Positions 1 through 9,079 of a stretch of 64,000 bases of DNA are shown one piece after another; the stretch's first letter is position 1; every line of letters begins with the position of its first letter. This DNA is from Cohnella endophytica. GTDB lineage: Bacteria > Bacillota > Bacilli > Paenibacillales > Paenibacillaceae. The stretch spans positions 372,001-436,000 of the forward strand of contig NZ_RBZM01000004.1 in NCBI RefSeq assembly GCF_003628305.1. The letters are read 5' to 3'. The position numbers and the translations under genes are program-made. Under the pieces are notes generated by a model. It worked only from the letters and a program-made list of their open reading frames with translations. It had not been told where the DNA came from and searched no databases.

Positions 1-266
1 TCGTGTTCATCCCCCATCTGCGCAAGCCGGGCGTCGTCTATCGTCTGCCCGACGAACGGGGGAACCTGATCGTTCAAGTACAGAAAGAGAAAATTACGGT
101 GAATCATAAGCGAATTCGCAAATTCATCGACAAAAAGCATCTCTATCCTGGCGAGGATTACGATCTGGACATCGTTTTCGAGACGGTGGAAAACCGCAAG
201 AAGCGCCATCTGATGGGCAAACGGCACGTGGAAGGCGTGACGATCGAGAAGCCGCGAGAACAATGA
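1..266 (+). CDS. C-terminal end of a probable MutS/MutS2-family ATPase (partial)
   Basis: Only the last 88 or so codons lie in the window and the reading frame is open to its left edge, so the start is missing. The segment is basic and beta-rich, with a PGVVYRLPDERGNLIVQVQ stretch followed by KKRHLMGKRHVEG near the end. This resembles the post-ATPase tail of MutS2-like proteins, which bind branched DNA, but the Walker motifs that would prove it lie outside the window. It ends about 100 bp before lepA, and a separate lepA promoter lies in the gap. The family call rests on resemblance of the tail only, so another DNA-binding protein is possible. Confidence 0.45.
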   Translation, partial: VFIPHLRKPGVVYRLPDERGNLIVQVQKEKITVNHKRIRKFIDKKHLYPGEDYDLDIVFETVENRKKRHLMGKRHVEGVTIEKPREQ

Positions 267-290
267 ACGAAAGGTTAGTCGGCATGCTCA

Positions 291-319
291 TTGATGCCCC
301 GAGGATCCGCTGTTATAAT
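291..319 (+). promoter_or_regulatory. Sigma-A promoter of lepA
   Basis: TTGATG (291-296) and a perfect TATAAT (314-319) are separated by 17 bp. The predicted transcript starts near 326, about 43 nt before the lepA start. It probably serves lepA and hemW. Confidence 0.7.
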
Positions 320-368
320 GAAGTGATCGTCAACTGACGCATGGAACCGGCTGGGGGTACTCATTGGA

Positions 369-2186
369 ATGGCTGAACTTACTTTTAAACAGACTCACAT
401 TCGCAATTTCTGCATTATCGCGCACATCGACCACGGCAAATCGACGCTGGCCGACCGCATATTGGAATATACGGGCACGCTGACTTCCCGCGAGATGCAA
501 GATCAGGTATTGGATTCGATGGATCTCGAACGCGAACGGGGCATCACCATTAAATTGCAAGCCGTTCGTTTGTTATACAAAGCCGACGACGGCGAAACGT
601 ACATGCTGCATCTAATCGACACTCCGGGACACGTAGACTTTACGTACGAGGTTTCCCGGAGCTTGGCGGCATGCGAAGGCGCGCTGCTCGTCGTCGATGC
701 CGCTCAAGGCATCGAGGCGCAGACGCTCGCCAACGTCTACTTGGCCCTGGACAACAACCTGGAGATCGTGCCGGTCATCAACAAGATCGATTTACCGAGC
801 GCGGATCCGGAGCGGGTTAAGAAGGAAGTCGAGGACGTTATCGGTCTCGACACGAGCGACGCCGTGCTGGCTTCCGCCAAGAACGGGATCGGAATCAAAG
901 AAATTCTGGAACAGGTCGTGCAGAAAATACCCGCGCCTTCCGGAGATCGCAACAAACCGCTTAAAGCGCTCATTTTCGATTCCCATTACGACCCGTACAA
1001 AGGGGTTATCTGTTACATCCGGATCGTGGACGGAACGATTCGCGCGGGAACGCGCATGAAGTTCATGGCAACGGGCGCGAACTTCGACGTCATCGAAGTC
1101 GGTACGTTTATGCCGCGTCCTACCGCGGTAACCGAATTGGGGCCGGGAGACGTAGGCTTCGTGACCGCATCGATCCGCAACGTGAAGGATACGCGCGTAG
1201 GGGATACGATCACCGACATGAGGAATCCTACCGCGGAAGCGCTGCCGGGCTACCGTCGGGTTAATCCGATGGTATTCTGCGGCTTGTATCCGATCGAGAC
1301 GACTGATTATAACGACTTGCGCGACGCGTTGGAGAAACTTGAGCTTAACGATGCTTCGCTTCGTTACGAGCCGGAATCTTCCCAAGCGCTCGGATTCGGT
1401 TTCCGCTGCGGATTCCTTGGCATGCTTCATATGGAGATTATCCAGGAGCGCATCGAGCGCGAATTCAACATTCCGTTGATCACGACGGCGCCGAGCGTTA
1501 TTTACAAAGTCACGCAGACGAACGGCGACATCATGGAAATTTCCAATCCGGCCGATTATCCGGAAGCGGGCAAAATCGACTTCGTGGAAGAGCCTTACGT
1601 GAAAGCATCCATTATCGTGCCTAACGATTTCGTGGGAGCGATTATGGAGCTATGCCAAGGGAAACGCGGAGAATTTATCGACATGCAGTATTTGGACACG
1701 AACCGCGTAACTCTGAAATACGACATGCCTCTCGCGGAAATCGTATACGACTTCTTCGACCAGCTGAAGTCCAGCACGAAAGGTTATGCTTCCTTCGACT
1801 ACGAGTTAACGGGGTACCGTCAATCTACTCTCGTCAAAATGGACATTTTGCTGAACGCGGAGAAGGTCGACGCGCTTTCCTTTATCGTTCATAAGGATAG
1901 AGCCTATAATCGCGGCCGTGTCATTTGCGAGAAGCTTAAAGAGCTGATCCCGCGCCAGATGTTCGAGGTGCCGATTCAAGCGGCGATCGGGCAGAAGATC
2001 GTTGCCCGCGAATCGATCAAGGCGATGCGCAAGAACGTGCTCGCGAAATGTTACGGGGGCGATATTTCCCGTAAACGGAAATTGCTCGATAAGCAAAAAG
2101 AAGGTAAAAAACGGATGAAGCAAGTCGGTAACGTCGAGGTGCCTCAAGAGGCGTTCATGGCCGTCTTGAAGCTGGACAACGACTAA
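369..2186 (+). CDS. lepA: Elongation factor 4 (LepA), ribosome back-translocating GTPase
   Basis: The 605-residue product has the usual length and order of LepA. The N-terminal GTPase domain carries AHIDHGKST (G1, about residues 18-26), the RGIT switch region (G2), DTPGH (G3) and NKID (G4). EF-G-like domains and the LepA-specific C-terminal domain follow, ending in a basic tail ([13 protein letters not shown]) that reaches the ribosomal A-site region. LepA remodels stalled or mistranslocated ribosomes in the cytoplasm, mainly under ionic or cold stress. The ATG at 369 follows a GGGGG ribosome site. It has its own promoter and is followed after 114 bp by hemW, the pairing seen in Bacillus. Confidence 0.97.
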   Translation: MAELTFKQTHIRNFCIIAHIDHGKSTLADRILEYTGTLTSREMQDQVLDSMDLERERGITIKLQAVRLLYKADDGETYMLHLIDTPGHVDFTYEVSRSLAACEGALLVVDAAQGIEAQTLANVYLALDNNLEIVPVINKIDLPSADPERVKKEVEDVIGLDTSDAVLASAKNGIGIKEILEQVVQKIPAPSGDRNKPLKALIFDSHYDPYKGVICYIRIVDGTIRAGTRMKFMATGANFDVIEVGTFMPRPTAVTELGPGDVGFVTASIRNVKDTRVGDTITDMRNPTAEALPGYRRVNPMVFCGLYPIETTDYNDLRDALEKLELNDASLRYEPESSQALGFGFRCGFLGMLHMEIIQERIEREFNIPLITTAPSVIYKVTQTNGDIMEISNPADYPEAGKIDFVEEPYVKASIIVPNDFVGAIMELCQGKRGEFIDMQYLDTNRVTLKYDMPLAEIVYDFFDQLKSSTKGYASFDYELTGYRQSTLVKMDILLNAEKVDALSFIVHKDRAYNRGRVICEKLKELIPRQMFEVPIQAAIGQKIVARESIKAMRKNVLAKCYGGDISRKRKLLDKQKEGKKRMKQVGNVEVPQEAFMAVLKLDND

Positions 2187-2202
2187 ACCGAGAGTTTCCG
2201 AT

Positions 2203-2239
2203 ACGGACCGTTTTCCCGTTACAAGCGGGGGCGGTCCGT
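2203..2239. other. Intercistronic hairpin between lepA and hemW
   Basis: ACGGACCG (2203-2210) pairs with CGGTCCGT (2232-2239), with a nested CCCG/CGGG stem inside. No T-run follows, so a full terminator is unlikely; it may trim, pause or stabilise the lepA-hemW transcript. Confidence 0.5.
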
Positions 2240-2300
2240 TGCGTTATATCGGAACCCATTCAGATAGCGGAATTCCGCAACCGAAACGAGGACGACCAAC

Positions 2301-3485
2301 GTGAACGAACCGAACGAGACGATAAACAGGCCGCCGCTCCATACATGGACGCCCCGGGCGCTGTACATTCATATCCCTTTCTGCACGAACAAGTGCTTTT
2401 ATTGCGATTTCAACTCTTACGTGGCCGCGGGCCAACCGATCGACGCTTATTTGGACGCTTTGGAGAACGAAATGAAGCTGACGGTCGAGGCGTTGCCGCC
2501 GACGGTAATCGATACGGTTTTCGTGGGCGGCGGTACGCCGACCGTGCTTAACCCGATCCAGATGGCGCGGTTCCTTGCGTCGGTAAAACGGCATTTCCCG
2601 CTCGCGGACGACGTAGAATTCACGATGGAAGCGAACCCGGGGACTACGGACATGGAGAAGCTCGCGGCGATGCGCGAAGGCGGCGTAAACCGGATCAGCT
2701 TCGGCGCTCAGACGTTCGACGACGGCTTGCTCGAGAGAATCGGCAGAATCCATGCGGCGCAAGATGTCATCCAGAGCATCGCGAACGCCAAGGCTGCCGG
2801 ATTTACGAATCTGTCGATCGACTTAATGTTCGGCTTGCCGAACCAATCGCTGCAACAACTGAAAGACAGCGTGACCAAGGCATTGGAGCTGGATTTGCCG
2901 CATTATTCGTTGTACGGCTTGAAGGTGGAGGAGAATACGCTGTTCCACAGGTTGTATCAACGAGACGAATTGCCTCTGCCCGAAGAAGAAGACGAGCTTG
3001 CGATGTACGAGCATCTCATGGAGCGGCTCGGCGAAGCCGGGTACCGCCATTACGAGATCAGCAATTTCGCGAGACCGGGATACGAGAGCAAACATAATAC
3101 GACCTATTGGCACAACGAGCCGTATTACGGTCTTGGAGCCGGGGCTCACGGTTACGCGTTGGGCGTGCGCCATATGAATATCAAAGGCGTTCAACCTTAT
3201 ATCGACGCCGCGAACAAAGCTTTGCCCCGATTGGAGATCAACGAAGTAAGCTTGGAAGAAGCGATGGGCGATTTCATGATGGTCGGATTACGGCTAGAGG
3301 AAGGCGTTGCGGAACATAGCTTCGCGCGCCAGTTCGCCGGCGCTTCATTGGAAGAGACGTTCGGACCGGCGCTACGAAAGCTAGTGGCGCAAGGGCTGCT
3401 CGAGAAAGTCGGTTCGCCGGAGGGTTATCGGTTAACCGCTCAAGGCATTCTGCTCGGCAACGAAGTGTTCGGAGCGTTTATCTAA
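2301..3485 (+). CDS. hemW: HemW, radical SAM heme chaperone (formerly HemN-like)
   Basis: The 394-residue protein begins with the radical SAM cluster motif CTNKCFYC (CxxxCxxC), followed by GGGTPT and the HemN-type C-terminal domain. The cysteine spacing and length fit HemW, which binds heme and hands it to respiratory proteins, rather than the longer HemN coproporphyrinogen dehydrogenase. The start is GTG at 2301. Its place between lepA and hrcA matches Bacillus subtilis. No separate promoter is evident, so it is probably cotranscribed with lepA. The tandem hairpin array begins about 57 bp after its stop codon. Confidence 0.93.
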   Translation: MNEPNETINRPPLHTWTPRALYIHIPFCTNKCFYCDFNSYVAAGQPIDAYLDALENEMKLTVEALPPTVIDTVFVGGGTPTVLNPIQMARFLASVKRHFPLADDVEFTMEANPGTTDMEKLAAMREGGVNRISFGAQTFDDGLLERIGRIHAAQDVIQSIANAKAAGFTNLSIDLMFGLPNQSLQQLKDSVTKALELDLPHYSLYGLKVEENTLFHRLYQRDELPLPEEEDELAMYEHLMERLGEAGYRHYEISNFARPGYESKHNTTYWHNEPYYGLGAGAHGYALGVRHMNIKGVQPYIDAANKALPRLEINEVSLEEAMGDFMMVGLRLEEGVAEHSFARQFAGASLEETFGPALRKLVAQGLLEKVGSPEGYRLTAQGILLGNEVFGAFI

Positions 3486-3542
3486 GTCGTATATACGGGG
3501 ACGATAAAACAGGCTACCTCGAAAATGTGCGTACGATGTGGT

Positions 3543-3904
3543 CTGCAAGTAAAGAAAATTAACTTGCAGCCCGGGAAATGAGTGCATGGAAGTCAGCAAG
3601 TAAAGAAAATTAACTTGCAGCTCGGGAAATGTGTGCGGGAAGCCTGCAAGTAAAGAAACTTAACTTGCAGCCCGGGAAATGAGTGTATGGAAGTCTGCAA
3701 GTAAAGAAATTTAACTTGCAGCCCGGGAAATGGGTGTATGGAATTCTGCAAGTAAAGAAATTTAACTTGCAGCCCGGGAAATGGATGTATGGAAGTCTGC
3801 AAGTAAAGAAATTTAACTTGCAGCTCGGGAAATGGGTGCATGGAGGTCAGCAAGTAAAGAAATTTAACTTGCAGTCCGCGAAATGTGTGCGGGAAGCCTG
3901 CAAG
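3543..3904. repeat. Tandem array of 51-bp hairpin repeats (seven units plus a half unit)
   Basis: Seven copies of a 27-nt core read CTGCAAGT, then about 11 nt of A/T-rich loop, then ACTTGCAG, which is a perfect 8-bp inverted repeat. Cores begin near 3543, 3594, 3644, 3695, 3746, 3797 and 3848, with half a core at 3898. The linkers contain (C)CCGGGAAATG and come in two forms: 24 nt, giving a 51-bp unit, and 23 nt, giving a 50-bp unit. Copies 2 and 7 carry CAGCAAG in the left arm, so the outermost T-A pair is lost. The array fills most of the gap between hemW and the convergent DUF1572 gene (3486-4020). The rest of that gap, 3905-4020, holds nothing I recognise. Confidence 0.9.
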
Positions 3905-4020
3905 TTGCTTGCGACTCCCAATCAAGCCGACTTGTTGCTTGCCAGGCTTACACCGGTCTTGCAGTTCAGCAGCAGCCATAAAGTTAACCGGCGGGAGCCG
4001 TCCTTCAGGTCCTCATTGAC

Positions 4021-4566
4021 CTATTGGGGCGGCTCCTTTTTCATCCGATCGTTAAAGGCGCCCGATTTGCCCTTCGCGATGCTCAGGGTTTGCCAACCTT
4101 CGGATTTGTAAGCTTTGGCTGCATAAACGATCTGTCCGATGTGATATCCGTAATGGGAAATTTGGCGATGAATGGCCTGCAGTACCGTATGGGCTTGACC
4201 GCGAATCTTTACTTCGCGTAGCAAGTCTTCCGGTTTTAAGGCTTCCAATGCGCCGAATAGGACGGACCACCCTTGCTCCCATATTTCGAGCAACTGCTCG
4301 CGCGACTCCAAGTCGTCCACGAACTCGTCGTCCCGGTTCCGGTTCGGCTTCTCTCCGTCGCTCGTCAAGAATTCCGTCCAGCGGGATACCATGTTGCCGG
4401 ACATATGCTTGACGATTACCACGACGCTGTTGCTCTCGGGCTCGGGGCTCCAGTTTAACCCGGCTTCGTCCAGTTGGGCCAGCGAACGATCGCCAAGCGC
4501 CTTTTGACTTATGAAATCCGCGATGGACGTTTCGAGAACGTGTCGCGCTACATTATTTTCGGACAT
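4021..4566 (-). CDS. DUF1572 (DinB/YfiT-like) protein
   Basis: The 181-residue protein fits the DUF1572 branch of the DinB four-helix superfamily, whose members often bind a divalent metal through three histidines. Candidate ligands are the histidine in VVVIVKHMSGN and the two in QISHYGYHIGQ, at the positions typical of the fold. Such proteins are often thiol-dependent transferases or detoxification enzymes, but the substrate here cannot be told. The ATG at 4566 is chosen because an AAGGAAGGG ribosome site lies just upstream; the frame is open further but without such a site. It is divergent from the acetyltransferase at 4763. Confidence 0.8.
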   Translation of the reverse strand: MSENNVARHVLETSIADFISQKALGDRSLAQLDEAGLNWSPEPESNSVVVIVKHMSGNMVSRWTEFLTSDGEKPNRNRDDEFVDDLESREQLLEIWEQGWSVLFGALEALKPEDLLREVKIRGQAHTVLQAIHRQISHYGYHIGQIVYAAKAYKSEGWQTLSIAKGKSGAFNDRMKKEPPQ

Positions 4567-4716
4567 GAATGAATCCCTTCCTTCTTTAAATCGTATGATT
4601 TTCGTACATCTATTGTATGCCAATTTCGGGAAGGGCGCGGACAAAGTTTCCGATCTAGGCGATAAACGATCCTTTTCGGGGGAGCGAAATGTCCCTTGAG
4701 AGTTCATTCGTTATGT

Positions 4717-4745
4717 TGTATATTTATTCATACATATTTATTGCA
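4717..4745 (+). promoter_or_regulatory. Direct repeat resembling ARG boxes upstream of an ArgA-like gene
   Basis: TGTATATTTATTCA (4717-4730) and ACATATTTATTGCA (4732-4745) form an A/T-rich direct repeat with a 15-bp step, and share ATATTTATT. The first closely resembles the Bacillus ArgR/AhrC half-operator pattern TGAATWWWWATTCA. The spacing is tighter than in known tandem ARG boxes. The site lies just upstream of the acetyltransferase start, which would suit arginine repression. This is inference. Confidence 0.35.
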
Positions 4746-4762
4746 TGAGAGAAGGAATGAAC

Positions 4763-5263
4763 ATGTCGGTCGTGTGCCGCAAAGCGCTTCCGGAGGATGT
4801 AGAGGCGCTTCATGAACTGATACAGGGATACGCAGCCAAAGGAATTATGCTGCCCCGTTCCCGCGAGGCGCTTGCCCGCAACATCGATACTTTTATCGTG
4901 GCCCAAGACGGAGAACGTCTCATCGGCTGCGGTTCATTGTGCCGCTTGGGCAGCGATTTGGTGGAAATTCGTTCGCTCGGCATCGTCGAAGGATATAAGG
5001 GCCAAGGCATCGGCAGCCGTCTCGTCGACGCGCTGATGGCCGAAGCCAAAGCTCAAGGCATACCGAAAGTAATGGCGCTAACTTACGAGTCGTCCTTTTT
5101 CCAGAAAAACGGCTTCATCATCGTGGACAAAGAAATTTTTCCGGAAAAAGTATGGACCGATTGCGTAAATTGCCCGAAACAGCACGCTTGCGACGAAATC
5201 GCGGTCGTAAGAATCGTCGAGCCTACGCCGATCGAGGAGCAATTGACTTTCGCCCAAATCTGA
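4763..5263 (+). CDS. GNAT N-acetyltransferase, ArgA-like (probable N-acetylglutamate synthase type)
   Basis: The 166-residue protein has a complete GNAT fold. It has the EIRSLGIVEGYKGQGIG acetyl-CoA segment (motif A, Q/RxxGxG) and ends with FFQKNGF and KVWTDCVNCPKQHACDEIA, a cysteine-bearing tail typical of the single-domain amino-acid N-acetyltransferases related to ArgA. These acetylate glutamate for arginine synthesis, though some paralogues act on other small molecules. The ATG at 4763 is preferred because GAGAAGGA lies 7 nt upstream; in-frame ATGs at 4745 and 4757 lack such spacing. A possible ARG-box repeat just upstream supports the arginine link. Confidence 0.75.
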   Translation: MSVVCRKALPEDVEALHELIQGYAAKGIMLPRSREALARNIDTFIVAQDGERLIGCGSLCRLGSDLVEIRSLGIVEGYKGQGIGSRLVDALMAEAKAQGIPKVMALTYESSFFQKNGFIIVDKEIFPEKVWTDCVNCPKQHACDEIAVVRIVEPTPIEEQLTFAQI

Positions 5264-5293
5264 CGGAACAAGCCAAATCGAGCCGGAACATCC

Positions 5294-5323
5294 TTGACAG
5301 GTCCGCGCTTGGTTTGGTATTTT
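5294..5323 (+). promoter_or_regulatory. Sigma-A promoter of the hrcA-grpE-dnaK-dnaJ operon
   Basis: A perfect TTGACA (5294-5299) is followed after 18 bp by TATTTT (5318-5323). The predicted start point lies near 5330, just before the CIRCE operator, so bound HrcA would block initiation or clearance. Confidence 0.6.
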
Positions 5324-5334
5324 TGTATTAGCCG

Positions 5335-5361
5335 TTAGCACTCATCGAAACGGAGTGCTAA
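5335..5361 (+). promoter_or_regulatory. CIRCE operator (HrcA binding site)
   Basis: A perfect inverted repeat TTAGCACTC-N9-GAGTGCTAA sits between the promoter and hrcA. This is the canonical CIRCE element bound by HrcA, and it makes the downstream heat-shock operon autoregulated through the GroE-dependent activity of HrcA. Confidence 0.97.
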
Positions 5362-5399
5362 CGATAACGGAAAACGAACGCCATGAAGGGGGAATTCGG

Positions 5400-6425
5400 A
5401 TGCTGAGCGAACGCCAAAGAATGATACTGAACGCGATTGTAGACGACTATATCCGTTCTGCGGAACCGGTAGGGTCTCGCAGCATTTCCAAGCGCGGCGA
5501 CGTGACCTTCAGCCCGGCTACGATCCGCAACGAGATGGCGGATTTAGAGGAATTAGGGCTGCTTGAGCAGCCGCACACCTCGGCCGGACGAATTCCATCC
5601 ATTAAAGGCTATCGTTATTACGTGGACCACCTGGTCACCTTGAATGGCGTGGGGGATCAGGACGCGAAGAAGCTTCGTACGTTTTTCGCGGAAAAAATGA
5701 ACCATTGGGAAGGCGTCATCGAACATGCGGCGACGATTCTATCCCAGCTTACGAATTATACGTCGATCGTTCTCGGACCGGAAATGTTCAGCACGACGCT
5801 TAAACATTTCCAACTCGTGCCGATTAACGACGTATCGGCCGTCGCGATTATCGTGGCGAATACCGGACATGTCGAGCATCGTACGATCACGATCCCGGAA
5901 GGCATCGACATGGACGATATGGCCAAGATCGTAAACATGCTGAACGACAAGCTGGCGGGAGTCCCTTTCTACAAAGTGAAATCCGTCCTGCACAGCGAGA
6001 TCGCCAAGGAGCTTAGCCGTTACGTCGAGCAATGCGAGGGCATCCTAACGTTGCTAGAGGAGACGATCACGGAAGAACAAGAACCGAAGGTGTACTTGAG
6101 CGGCGCATCCAACATGTTGACGCAGCCTGAATTCAAGGACGTCGACAAGGCGAAGAACATTCTCGGCATGCTCGAAGAGACGCAATTGCTGATGCAGTTG
6201 TTCCAATCCAACCCAGGCGGCATACAAGTGAAAATCGGCACGGAAAACGCGTTAGAAGCGATTAACCATTGCAGCCTGATTACCGCGACCTATTCGTACG
6301 ACGGACAGTCGCTCGGCACGATCGGTATCTTGGGACCGACAAGAATGGAGTACGGCAAAGTCATTAGCTTATTGAATTATTTATCCAAGGATATCGCCAA
6401 TCTGATGTCCCGTTGGTATAAGTAA
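5400..6425 (+). CDS. hrcA: Heat-inducible transcription repressor HrcA
   Basis: The 341-residue repressor has an N-terminal winged helix (MLSERQRMILNAIVDDYI, SAEPVGSRSI, SPATIRNEM, LEQPHTSAGRIPS) followed by the GAF-like dimerisation domain, and ends SLLNYLSKDIANLM. It binds the CIRCE element 40 bp upstream and represses the operon until heat draws GroEL away. The start is the ATG at 5400, preceded by AAGGGGG. A GTG at 5355 in the same frame lies inside the CIRCE and has no ribosome site. It is the first gene of hrcA-grpE-dnaK-dnaJ. Confidence 0.97.
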   Translation: MLSERQRMILNAIVDDYIRSAEPVGSRSISKRGDVTFSPATIRNEMADLEELGLLEQPHTSAGRIPSIKGYRYYVDHLVTLNGVGDQDAKKLRTFFAEKMNHWEGVIEHAATILSQLTNYTSIVLGPEMFSTTLKHFQLVPINDVSAVAIIVANTGHVEHRTITIPEGIDMDDMAKIVNMLNDKLAGVPFYKVKSVLHSEIAKELSRYVEQCEGILTLLEETITEEQEPKVYLSGASNMLTQPEFKDVDKAKNILGMLEETQLLMQLFQSNPGGIQVKIGTENALEAINHCSLITATYSYDGQSLGTIGILGPTRMEYGKVISLLNYLSKDIANLMSRWYK

Positions 6426-6477
6426 CGAGTTGCATAGCCCCCTTTTACGGGTGGCACGGTAAGGAGGTGAATCCGAC

Positions 6478-7074
6478 ATGAGTAGTACGAAAGAAACGAA
6501 GGAGCCGTTGAATATGGACGAACATCAAGAAGAAATGTTGGAATCGAGCGAGACGGGTTCCGAAGCGAACGAAGCAGTCTCCGAGCATGGCGATCAGCCT
6601 TCCGCGGAACCGATCGACGAATCCAACGCCGCGATCGCCGAGCTTCAACGCCTAGCGGACGATAATCATAGCCGTTATTTGCGGGCACAAGCCGATTTCG
6701 ATAATTTCCGTCGGCGTACATTGAAGGAAAAAGAAGAGCTTGCGCAATATGCGTCGCTAAAGCTGATTACCCAACTGCTACCCGTTATGGACAATTTCGA
6801 ACGCGCGTTGCAAACCGGCGGCGAGGTCGCCGAAAACGGTTCATTCTCCAAAGGCGTCGATATGATTTACCGGCAGCTGTTCCAAGTGTTGGAAGCCGAA
6901 GGACTAAAACCGATGGACGCGGTCGGCCAACCGTTCGATCCCGAGCTTCATCAAGCGGTCATGCAGGTCGAGAGCGACGAGTATGACGAAGGGATCGTCG
7001 TCGAGGCCATTCAAACCGGTTATTTGTTGAAAGACAAAGTCATTCGTCCCGCGATGGTTAAAGTCAGCGGATAA
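6478..7074 (+). CDS. grpE: Nucleotide exchange factor GrpE
   Basis: The 198-residue protein has an acidic, disordered N-terminus (about residues 1-50), a long coiled coil (RYLRAQADFDNFRRRT) and the C-terminal beta-wing (FDPELHQAVMQVE, GYLLKDKVIRPAMVKVS). GrpE dimers release ADP from DnaK. The ATG at 6478 follows a near-perfect AAGGAGGTGA ribosome site. It lies 52 bp after hrcA and 77 bp before dnaK, within the CIRCE-controlled operon. A second in-frame ATG at codon 12 (MDEHQEEM) lacks a good ribosome site. Confidence 0.97.
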   Translation: MSSTKETKEPLNMDEHQEEMLESSETGSEANEAVSEHGDQPSAEPIDESNAAIAELQRLADDNHSRYLRAQADFDNFRRRTLKEKEELAQYASLKLITQLLPVMDNFERALQTGGEVAENGSFSKGVDMIYRQLFQVLEAEGLKPMDAVGQPFDPELHQAVMQVESDEYDEGIVVEAIQTGYLLKDKVIRPAMVKVSG

Positions 7075-7151
7075 AGCTTAAGAAATAACAACCGGAACCA
7101 ACGTACCTAACCCAATTCAAGCGCACTTATATAAAGGAGGAACATACAGTT

Positions 7152-8993
7152 ATGAGTAAAGTAATCGGAATCGACTTAGGAACAACCAACTCTTGCGTAG
7201 CGGTAATGGAGGGCGGCGAAGCCGTCGTCATCCCGAATCCGGAAGGCAACCGCACGACCCCCTCGGTCGTCGGCTTCAAGAAAGACGGCGAGCGCGTCGT
7301 CGGCGAGACGGCCAAACGCCAAGCCATCACGAACCCGGACCGCACGGTCAGCTCCATCAAGCGCCACATGGGAACGAGCCACAAGGAAACGATCGAAGGC
7401 AAAGCCTACTCCGCTCCGGAGATTTCGGCGATCATCCTGCAGAAGCTGAAAGCGGACGCCGAAGCTTACCTAGGCCAGCCCGTAACGCAAGCGGTCATTA
7501 CCGTTCCCGCGTATTTCAACGATAGCCAGCGCCAAGCGACCAAAGACGCGGGCAACATTGCCGGCCTTGAAGTTCTTCGCATCGTGAACGAGCCGACTGC
7601 GGCAGCGCTTGCTTATGGCTTCGAGAAACAAGAAGACCAAACGATCCTCGTATTCGACTTGGGCGGCGGTACGTTCGACGTCAGTATTCTCGAGCTTGGC
7701 GACGGCTTCTTCGAAGTTAAAGCGACGAGCGGCGACAATCATCTGGGCGGAGACGACTTCGACCAAATCGTAATGGAATGGCTTTCCAACGAATTCAAGA
7801 AAGAGCACGGCATCGACCTGTTGAAAGACAAAGCAGCGGTACAACGTCTCAAAGATGCGGCCGAAAAAGCGAAAAAAGAACTTTCCGGCGTCGTGTCCAC
7901 GACGATTTCCTTGCCGTTCATTACGGTCGTTGACGGAGTTCCGCAGCATTTGGAGCTTACGCTTAGCCGTTCCAAATTCGACGAATTGACGGCGGGCCTC
8001 GTAGAGCGCACGATGGGACCGACTCGCCAAGCTTTGTCCGACGCCGGAATGACTCCCGCGAACATCGACAGAGTCGTATTGGTCGGAGGATCTACTCGTA
8101 TTCCTGCCGTAGTGGAAGCGATCAAAAAATTGACGGGCAAAGATCCGCACAAGGGCGTTAACCCCGACGAAGTCGTTGCTCTCGGAGCCGCCGTTCAAGC
8201 GGGCGTTCTGACCGGCGAAGTCAAAGACGTCGTCCTGCTCGACGTTACGCCATTGTCCCTCGGTATCGAAACCGCCGGCGGCGTATTGACCAAAATGATC
8301 GATCGCAACACGACGATCCCGACAAGCAAATCCCAAGTATACTCCACTTACGCGGATATGCAGACGCAAGTAGAAATTCACGTGCTGCAAGGCGAGCGCG
8401 CGATGGCGAAAGACAATAAAACGCTCGGACGCTTCATTCTTAGCGACATCCCGGCCGCACCGCGCGGAGTTCCGCAAATCGAAGTAACGTTCGACATCGA
8501 TGCCAACGGTATCGTTAACGTATCGGCTCTTGATAAAGGAACGGGCAAAAGCCAGAAAATCACGATCACTTCCTCCGGCGGTTTGAGCAAGGAAGAAGTC
8601 GAGCGCATGCAACGCGACGCCGAATTGCACGCCGAAGAAGACAAAGCGCGCCGCGATCTCGTCGAAGCGAAGAACAGCGCGGATCAATTGATTTATAGCG
8701 TAGACAAAACGATCAAAGACCTCGGCGACAAAGTCGACGTGGGCGAGATCGACAAAGCGAACGCGGCGAAAGAAAAGTTGACGGGCGCGTTGGCTTCCGA
8801 TAACCTTGAGGAGATTACGAAAGCGACCGAAGAGTTGACCGAAATCGTGCAGCAGCTTTCCGTGAAGCTCTACGAGCAGGCGGCTCAAGCCCAAGGCGGC
8901 GCCGAAGGCGCTTCTGCGGAAGCAGGCGGCGCGGCTCCGAAAGATAATGTCGTCGACGCCGACTACGAAGTCGTGGACGAAGACAAGAAATAA
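7152..8993 (+). CDS. dnaK: Molecular chaperone DnaK (Hsp70)
   Basis: The 613-residue protein begins [18 protein letters not shown], the phosphate-1 motif of Hsp70. It carries [32 protein letters not shown] and the inter-domain linker [15 protein letters not shown], then the peptide-binding domain and a helical lid ending in EVVDEDKK. It lacks the extra segment of Gram-negative DnaK in the nucleotide domain, as usual for Firmicutes. It works with DnaJ and GrpE in cytoplasmic folding. An AAAGGAGGAA ribosome site precedes the ATG. Strongly biased codons over its length give long shadow frames on the opposite strand. Confidence 0.99.
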   Translation: MSKVIGIDLGTTNSCVAVMEGGEAVVIPNPEGNRTTPSVVGFKKDGERVVGETAKRQAITNPDRTVSSIKRHMGTSHKETIEGKAYSAPEISAIILQKLKADAEAYLGQPVTQAVITVPAYFNDSQRQATKDAGNIAGLEVLRIVNEPTAAALAYGFEKQEDQTILVFDLGGGTFDVSILELGDGFFEVKATSGDNHLGGDDFDQIVMEWLSNEFKKEHGIDLLKDKAAVQRLKDAAEKAKKELSGVVSTTISLPFITVVDGVPQHLELTLSRSKFDELTAGLVERTMGPTRQALSDAGMTPANIDRVVLVGGSTRIPAVVEAIKKLTGKDPHKGVNPDEVVALGAAVQAGVLTGEVKDVVLLDVTPLSLGIETAGGVLTKMIDRNTTIPTSKSQVYSTYADMQTQVEIHVLQGERAMAKDNKTLGRFILSDIPAAPRGVPQIEVTFDIDANGIVNVSALDKGTGKSQKITITSSGGLSKEEVERMQRDAELHAEEDKARRDLVEAKNSADQLIYSVDKTIKDLGDKVDVGEIDKANAAKEKLTGALASDNLEEITKATEELTEIVQQLSVKLYEQAAQAQGGAEGASAEAGGAAPKDNVVDADYEVVDEDKK

Positions 8994-9014
8994 GAGTTTA
9001 CCCAGCATAAAACC

Positions 9015-9059
9015 GAAAGTCAAAGTGATTTCCGCCCTTGCGGAATCATTTTGACTTTC
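9015..9059. other. Intercistronic hairpin between dnaK and dnaJ
   Basis: GAAAGTCAAA at 9015 pairs with TTTTGACTTTC ending at 9059, enclosing a further TGATT/AATCA and CCGC/GCGG stem, for about 19 mostly matched pairs with a CCTT-type loop. No T-run follows; the dnaJ ribosome site comes directly after. It probably sets mRNA processing or lowers dnaJ expression relative to dnaK. Confidence 0.65.
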
Positions 9060-9079
9060 CTTCATGAGGAGGTGGGGAA

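Noticed and set aside
2203..2239. Terminator between lepA and hemW
   Set aside because: The stem is clear but no T-run follows, so I list it only as a hairpin.
3593..4111. Open frames on both strands across the 51-bp array, encoding 17-residue repeats such as LQVKKFNLQPGKW
   Set aside because: The frames exist because 51 is divisible by three. They are broken where 50-bp units occur, lack ribosome sites, and run on both strands at once. I treat the array as non-coding.
7470..9065. A 531-codon frame on the minus strand opposite dnaK
   Set aside because: dnaK is clearly real on the plus strand. The opposite frame follows from its codon bias and has no ribosome site or recognisable motif.
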